Assembly (NCBI GenBank): GCA_029876055.1
Contig: CM056875.1
Span: forward strand, 9,077,001-9,141,000
Direction of reading: 5' to 3'
DNA: 64,000 nt
DNA from: Madurella fahalii
Taxonomy: Eukaryota > Ascomycota > Sordariomycetes > Sordariales
Shown: positions 59,150 to 64,000 of the stretch, in pieces
Numbering within the stretch: the first letter of the stretch is position 1
Layout: the number at the start of each line of letters is the position of its first letter
The notes under the pieces: model-generated
Seen by the model: the letters and a program-made list of their open reading frames with translations, nothing else
The model's database searches: none
Told to the model about the DNA's origin: nothing
Made by a program: the position numbers and the translations under genes

Positions 59150-60526
59150 CGACGTAATCGGGGTTTACATCCGCCGGTATCTACTGTTTCCCCGCCGATT
59201 TAAGCGCGATCCCCCACCTCGGCGACTGGGGTACCTAGTGGCTTTATTCACTGATACTCCTTTTTATAGGCAGTCGTTGGCGAAATAGGTATTACTGCCA
59301 CAAACAAAACAAGTCAAAGGGTTTCCCTGACTGTCTATAGGGTTCAGCTGATTGAAATGAGATGGGGTTGACGTAGGGTGATCGTCAGGTTTCGTATATA
59401 GCGTCGTTGACTGTACGTTTCGTTGGTGATAACGGGATAATAACGCTCTTTGAGGATAAAATAACGATTTATAAGTTAGGGAAGAATACGATGAAGGAGA
59501 AGAGTAAGAAGGATTTCGGGACGAATACTTAGGGGCTTCCTAAGGTTTTCGGTACTAGAAACTATATTAAATTTAAGTAGCGAGTTTGACTATCTCTTCC
59601 CGAGTCTCTGGCTTATTGTAGACGTATAAATCGATATAGTTGCTAATTACGGACGAAAGCTTTGTATAAAAGGTAAGAGTACAAGCCTTTTCGTCCTACT
59701 TCGGGAATTGGGCCTCAAGGGATTCTAAGTACTAATAAAAGTTCAAGGGAGACTGGTTTTCTCGTTGCTTAGTATCATTGAGCTACTTTGTAACAGTGGA
59801 TTCTTGATCTGCAAGATCTCGAATACAGTTCAGTGTCTAATCTTCAAACGTTTTCCAGTCGTTTTCGGCCTCTTATCGTATATCTGTCGGAAGATTGTTG
59901 TAATGACTGTACTATCGATTGCAAGGACGTTCTTCCATTTGATCTAAGGCGAAAAGGATCCGGTTCATGCCCATTTTAAACCGTTTCGGGTCTCCTATAA
60001 ATGCTCGCTATAGATCTTAGAGCCATTCCAAACGGCGTCGATGGGTGGTGTTGTCAGGGAACTGAATCAGATGCTTCACCTTGATCGCCTTTCGGTCCTT
60101 ATTATGGTTACTAGAACCTGCTGAAGGAGAACGATATCGCCTGCGTTTCGGTGAGGATTCGCCTAGTGAGATGCCTAGCTTCCGAAGCAAACCCTCTTCT
60201 TATTCTCGCAGTTATTTCAGCGCTTCCAATTGCTGTATCCGAAGACGGGTTGATTCCAACAGGTTATCATGGTGAGGAGCTTGACGCGGAACCCGGGAGT
60301 CCGAAAGGGTATGCTGTAAGAGGGCGCGCAGTAAACCACTCTGCCAATGAACCAAAAGATCCGCCAGTTCAATCACTCCGTGATTGAACGCTGCGCACCA
60401 CTTGCTTATATCACGTACCCGAGGCTGCGCCCTCAGCCGGTCCCGTGACAGTACGATAGCAGGTCTCCTGCAACAGAGGTTCAGGGTAGCCAACTTGTGC
60501 ATTGTTGCAACAGAGGTCCAGTGCAC
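59150..60526 (-). pseudogene. gag-like region with altered zinc knuckle
   Basis: The knuckle reads CFVCGSNTYFANDC (59311-59270). In the canonical CX2CX4HX4C motif the Y is His; TAT for CAT is a CpA to TpA change. Upstream, the minus-strand frame 60526-60212 (LADLLVHWQSGLLRALLQHT) may be the gag start. Between them the frame is full of stops. Confidence 0.6.
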
Positions 60527-60690
60527 CAGCTAAGTCTACTACTCTCGTACGACGGCAGGTCTCCCGTAACAGAGGTTCAGGGTAGCTAACTTATATATTG
60601 CTGCGATAGAGGTTCAGTACACTAGCTAAGTCTACTGCCCTCGTACGACAGTAAGTCTACTGCGATAGAGGTTAGGGCTACCGACTTGAA
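60440..60690. repeat. Repeat family as at 53165, two to three units
   Basis: Repeats GCAACAGAGGTTCAGGGTAG, CCAGCTAAGTCTACTACTC and TCGTACGACGGCAGGTCTCC. The same family continues, more decayed, at 60905-61045 after an interruption. Confidence 0.8.
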
Positions 60691-60691
60691 C

Positions 60692-60905
60692 TTAAGGTAC
60701 TCCTTCCTAGTGAGACTAGCAGTAGCAGCGATCTTGTCCTAATCGAAGTCGGGCTTAGATTTGAAGTTGTCGATGAGGGCGAAACTGAAATTGACCTCCA
60801 AAGCGGAGGGAACGTAGCCGTTGATGGTGATCTGGCCGCTAGCTAAGTCCTCGCCGGCCGAGGCAGTAGCATTCTTCTTAGGAGTCTGTGCTATAGTATA
60901 CTTCC
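60692..60905 (-). pseudogene. Gene fragment embedded in the repeat block
   Basis: A GC-rich, coding-like island: KYTIAQTPKKNATASAGEDL, then GQITINGYVPSALEVNFSFA, LIDNFKSKPDFD, one TAG, and DKIAATASLTRKEYLKF in the same frame. About 70 codons with a single stop that could be a former CAG. I do not recognise the protein. It interrupts the repeat units on each side, so it was probably captured or inserted with them. Confidence 0.45.
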
Positions 60906-61239
60906 CTATATATTACTGCAATAGAGGTTCAGTATATTAGCCAACTCTACTACTTTCGTACGACAGTAAGTCTACTGCAACAGAGGTTCAATACAGTAGA
61001 CTGGTACTAACTCCGATAGAGGTTTACTATACTAGCTAAGTCTACTGCTCTCATACAAAGGGTATATTTATTGTTTAGATATATAGAGTCTATTACTTAG
61101 CTGTAGAGGGTAGGGTCCATTACTCCGGAAATGTAGGGTAGGGTCCATTGCCCTAGAAATGTAGGGTAGGGTTAGAAGATAGCCCTATACAGGATATCTA
61201 TTAGGGGAATGAGTACTATTAGCTTGCTTGGATAGGTAA

Positions 61240-61440
61240 ATCTTTTACTTAGATAGTAGGGACTCTTATTCGGATAGCAGAGATTCTTACTTAGATAGCT
61301 AGAGACTTTTATATAGATAGGCAGAGACTTTTATATAGATAGGCAGAGACTTTTGTACGGACAGGTAGAGACTTTTATATAGATAGACAGGGACTTTTAT
61401 ATAGATAGGTAGGGACTTTTATTCGAGTAGAGAAATGTTC
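61240..61440. repeat. Minisatellite, about 26-bp units
   Basis: About eight copies of GGCAGAGACTTTTATATAGATA with variations. Confidence 0.9.
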
Positions 61441-61600
61441 TTAATATCTACTGCTGATATACGAAGGGTAAGTCCACTACTCTTATACGAAGGGTAAGTC
61501 GGTTAAGCTCGTATGAGAGTCAAGTCCTCTACTCTTATACGAGGGGCAAGTCCTCTGCTCTTATACGAGAGACAAGTCTACTACTTAGATATCAAGAGAC
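61441..61600. repeat. Minisatellite, TCTTATACGAGGGGCAAGTC units
   Basis: About five units of 25-30 bp with CTACTCTTATACGA and AGGGTAAGTC or GGGCAAGTC. It directly follows the previous array. Confidence 0.85.
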
Positions 61601-61801
61601 CCCTAGATATGCTTTCTAGAAACTTATATACGAGGTACTATTAATTTTTTAAAAAGGTAATGCAGGCAATGTCTTAATCATTATAAAATGTCCTAGAGTT
61701 AGGACAAAGTAACAGCAGTATCGTACATATAAAGTGATATAAAAAAAAAAAATCAGCTATTATCCCCTACCCCTTACCCCCCCTAGATCCCCAGTTCCGG
61801 C

Positions 61802-63010
61802 TTACTCATCACGAGTACGCTGCTGCTGCAACTCCTCCAGCTCCTCCTCCAGCTTGGCCGCCTTTATCAGGTACTGGTCTATCTGCAGATGTATACGCTC
61901 CGCCCTACCCGGCGAAAGAGTTCCCTAGCTTCCAGGGCTTCCAGGGTTCCCAGGCTTGCTACCCGACTCAGCCAGTTCAGCCACACAATGGTTGGACCCC
62001 GACGATGTAACGCGCCTACCCAGGATACTCCGTAGTATCTCCTCCTCCTCTACTACCCAGTAGTACTATAGGAAGTCTATACCGTCCTTGGAGTCGATAT
62101 AAACCTTCCCTTCCTTCTCTAGCTTCTCCAGGATAGCAATATCTTTAGCCGGATATAACTTCCAGCACTCCAGCTCATTTCGCCGCGCCCTTAGCCGCTC
62201 CTGCAACGGCTCTCTGGCCAAGGGATACCACATTAGCCTCTTATCTATATTACCAGGAAGAAATATCAGTGATTTTATTATATAAAAGAGGTGTTGTATA
62301 ACAGTATCGGACGACAGAGGATTATTATACAGCCCTCTCCCCGCTTTATACGAAGTCTACGGTTAATATCGAACTCGCCAAGTAAGGTCCGTAGCGATCA
62401 GCGGCTTAATGTTAGGGCCGGCCTACTTATTTTTATCGCGCGGAGTGTTATTGGTATTACGGGCACGGTTCGTACGACTGCCCGATGGCCTTGGACCTGC
62501 CGGTACTAAGACGTGAAAAATATATAGGTTAGCTATATATCATACGATATATCAGATATAGCGGTAATATATAACTTACTATAGTAATCGTACCTGGCAT
62601 TCCAGTCTCGGATCTGGCAGTTAGTGCAACTACTCCCGAAATACCCAGCTAGTACGATATACTCCCTGAACAACCGGGCAGTGCTCTCCTTAGCATAGAC
62701 CTGCTTGTAGGGCCGCTGCACCTATCCCCGGGCGGTAATAATCATTGCCTGGCTCTTCCAGTAGTCGCCAATAATAGCGTCCTATATAGCCGCCTTATTA
62801 TCAAACTATTCGCAGTTGACTATTACTACTGTATTGGACTGACCTGCAACGAATACTGCAGTCCGTATCTGGGTATTGCGGGTACTCGCATACCGCTCTA
62901 GGACTTCAGGCCAGGGCGCCTAGGAGAAGTCGATTATATCGCTATAGCCGATTGTGGAGGCCGGGGTACTGGGTAGCGCACTTATCTCGTACGACTGAAT
63001 TATTTGTTGG
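61802..63010 (-). pseudogene. RIP-damaged dispersed repeat-family gene, CxxC module
   Basis: The minus strand carries long readable protein with scattered stops: STPASTIGYSDIIDFSWAPW, RTAVFVAGQSNTVVVIVNCE, YKQVYAKESTARLFREYIVL and AGYFGSSCTNCQIRDWNAR, then after a poorly readable middle REPLQERLRARRNELECWKL and a coiled-coil-like end KAAKLEEELEELQQQRTRDE with a TAA at 61802. Most stops are TAG at places where Gln is plausible. The C-x-x-C ... DWNAR segment looks like the cysteine module found in many fungal hypothetical proteins (DUF3716-like), but that is an inference. Function unknown. Confidence 0.5.
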
Positions 63011-63154
63011 TTTAGGTTTCCTATCGTACGATAGTTAGCTGGTTAGAAATGATATCCGGGAAGGGAAGTAGGTTAATAGAGGGTTTATTTCTTATATACG
63101 ATAACTGCCTTCGACTGACAAGTATACAAGTTAGCGGTAGTTTCTAGTGCTGAT

Positions 63155-64000
63155 TTTTTTAGGTAAGAGTGTAGGCAATGTAAGTTGATGGAGGTTTCTT
63201 ATATACGAGGTCTGCTGTGGCCTGGTAAGTGCTCAAAGTTAGTAGCAGTTTCCGGCAGTGTTTTTTTGGAGGGGAGGGTATACGATGCGATTCGATGAGT
63301 ACCTCTTTTTTTCGAGGGCAAGCGATACAAGTTGATAGGGGTTTCTTATATACGAGGTCTGCTATGGCCTGGCGAGTACTCAAAGTCAGCAGCAACTTCC
63401 GGCAGTTTTTTTTTTTTAGAGGGGAGGGTATATAATGCGATTCGATGAGTACCTCTTTTTTTTCGAAGGCAAGTGATACAAGTTGATCGGGGTTTCTTAC
63501 GTACGAGGTCTATAGTAGCCTGGTAAGTACTCAAAGTCAGTAAGTAGCTTCCGGCAATGTTTTTTAGGGGGGAGAGTATATAATACAATTCAATAAGTAC
63601 CTTTTTTTTTTTTTTGAGGGCAGGCGATACAAGTTGATGAAGGTTTCTTACATACGAGGAGTATAGTGGTCTAGTGTATATCAAAGTCAGCAGTAGTTTC
63701 TACTAGTAGATTCGTTTTTAGAGGGCAGGCGATACAAGTCGATGAGTGCTTTTTCTTTCCCTAAAGGCAGGTAATATAAGTTGATAAAGGTTTCTTATAT
63801 ATAAGGTATATAGCGGTCTAGCGAGTACTCAAAGTCAGTAGCAGTTTCCAGTAGTATTTTTTTTTTTGTGGGGGGGGGAGAGGGCATGCAATATAAGTCG
63901 ACGAATACTTTTTCTTTCCCCGAGGGTAGGCGATATAAGTTAATAAAGGTTTCTTACGTACGAAATATATAGCAGTCTAGCGAGTACTAAAAGTCAGTAG
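63155..64000. repeat. Tandem array, units of about 100-160 bp, with T-runs
   Basis: Each unit has GGCA-GCGATACAAGTTGAT, GGTTTCTTATATACGAGGTC, GTACTCAAAGTCAGTAGCAG, TTTCCGGCAGT, a run of 7-15 T, and AGGGTATA-AATGCGATTCGATGAGTACC. At least six units are seen and the array runs off the window end. Units toward the end are more AT-rich. Confidence 0.9.

Larger units (their letters stand above)
55440..60526 (-). mobile_element. Ty3/gypsy LTR retrotransposon, inactivated
   Basis: In minus-strand order from 60526 down: a gag-like region with a CCHC-type knuckle (59311-59270), an Asp/Glu-rich pre-RT segment, reverse transcriptase (58361-57903), RNase H region (about 57700-57000), integrase zinc-binding and core regions (about 56560-55960) and a C-terminal domain at 55679-55461. 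Domain order RT, RNase H, integrase is that of Ty3/gypsy (Metaviridae). Many stops and frame breaks are present. The LTR boundaries are not certain; repeat units at 53165-53335 and 60440-60690 are candidates. Confidence 0.85.

Noticed and set aside
61240..61600. Possible CRISPR-like array
   Set aside because: The short direct repeats have no constant-length unique spacers and the genome is eukaryotic; these are minisatellites.
63346..63684. Minus-strand 112-codon frame
   Set aside because: Translation of the tandem array; repetitive Tyr/Lys/Ser-rich product is an artefact.
1..64000. tRNA and rRNA genes
   Set aside because: I looked for cloverleaf signatures (GGTTCGA-type T loops with matched stems) and rRNA-like blocks and found none that I could support by eye. 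A covariance-model scan would settle this.

Overview
The window looks like an accessory, partly decayed region of a filamentous ascomycete genome (Pezizomycotina; a Eurotiomycete-like fungus is my guess, from gene style only). Evidence: short spliceosomal introns of about 45-155 nt with GTAAGT-like donors, CTAAC/CTGAC-like branch sites and pyrimidine-AG acceptors; fungal families (heme-thiolate peroxidase, TAP-type hydrolase, fungal CYPs, CorA-like membrane protein, Fot1/pogo transposon); and RIP-like CpA to TpA decay in the transposable elements. Almost all host genes lie on the minus strand.

Layout. 1-3.9 kb: degenerate relics, including an FG-GAP-type gene remnant. 3.9-7 kb: a three-exon CorA-like membrane protein and a frameshifted short-chain dehydrogenase. 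7.5-9.4 kb: a Fot1/pogo-type DNA transposon with both terminal inverted repeats, a TA target duplication and a dead transposase. 10-11.6 kb: a broken cytochrome P450. 14.4-16 kb: a broken membrane-anchored lectin-like beta-propeller. 17-21 kb: two apparently intact genes, a secreted TAP-type alpha/beta hydrolase and a dicarboxylate/amino acid:cation symporter. 23-25.4 kb: fragments of a BBE oxidoreductase and a pogo-like element, then an intact secreted repeat protein with four Lys-Arg sites, which looks like a Kex2-processed peptide precursor. 27 kb: an intact small VOC/glyoxalase-fold protein. 28-35 kb: decayed genes (membrane protein fragment, a second P450 that has lost its heme cysteine, a polytopic membrane protein of the kind seen in terpenoid clusters, an oxysterol-binding protein). 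36-39.3 kb: a large five-exon 2OG-Fe(II) oxygenase-like gene with two GC-AG introns and a single TAG codon. 41-42 kb: ankyrin relic. 44.5-49 kb: an intact heme-thiolate peroxidase (chloroperoxidase/peroxygenase type) and an intact four-helix membrane protein. From about 50 kb to the end the sequence is repeats: tandem arrays, a duplicated element whose second copy is heavily C to T mutated, a Ty3/gypsy retrotransposon on the minus strand, minisatellites and a RIP-damaged repeat-family gene.

Taken together, secreted or membrane proteins, several oxidative enzymes and transport genes suggest a fast-evolving island, possibly the remains of a secondary-metabolism locus, next to a RIP-silenced repeat block. 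I do not see a complete functional pathway. The feature I rate most interesting is the Kex2-type repeat precursor at 24569-25393. All gene models were spliced by eye; no database search was possible.
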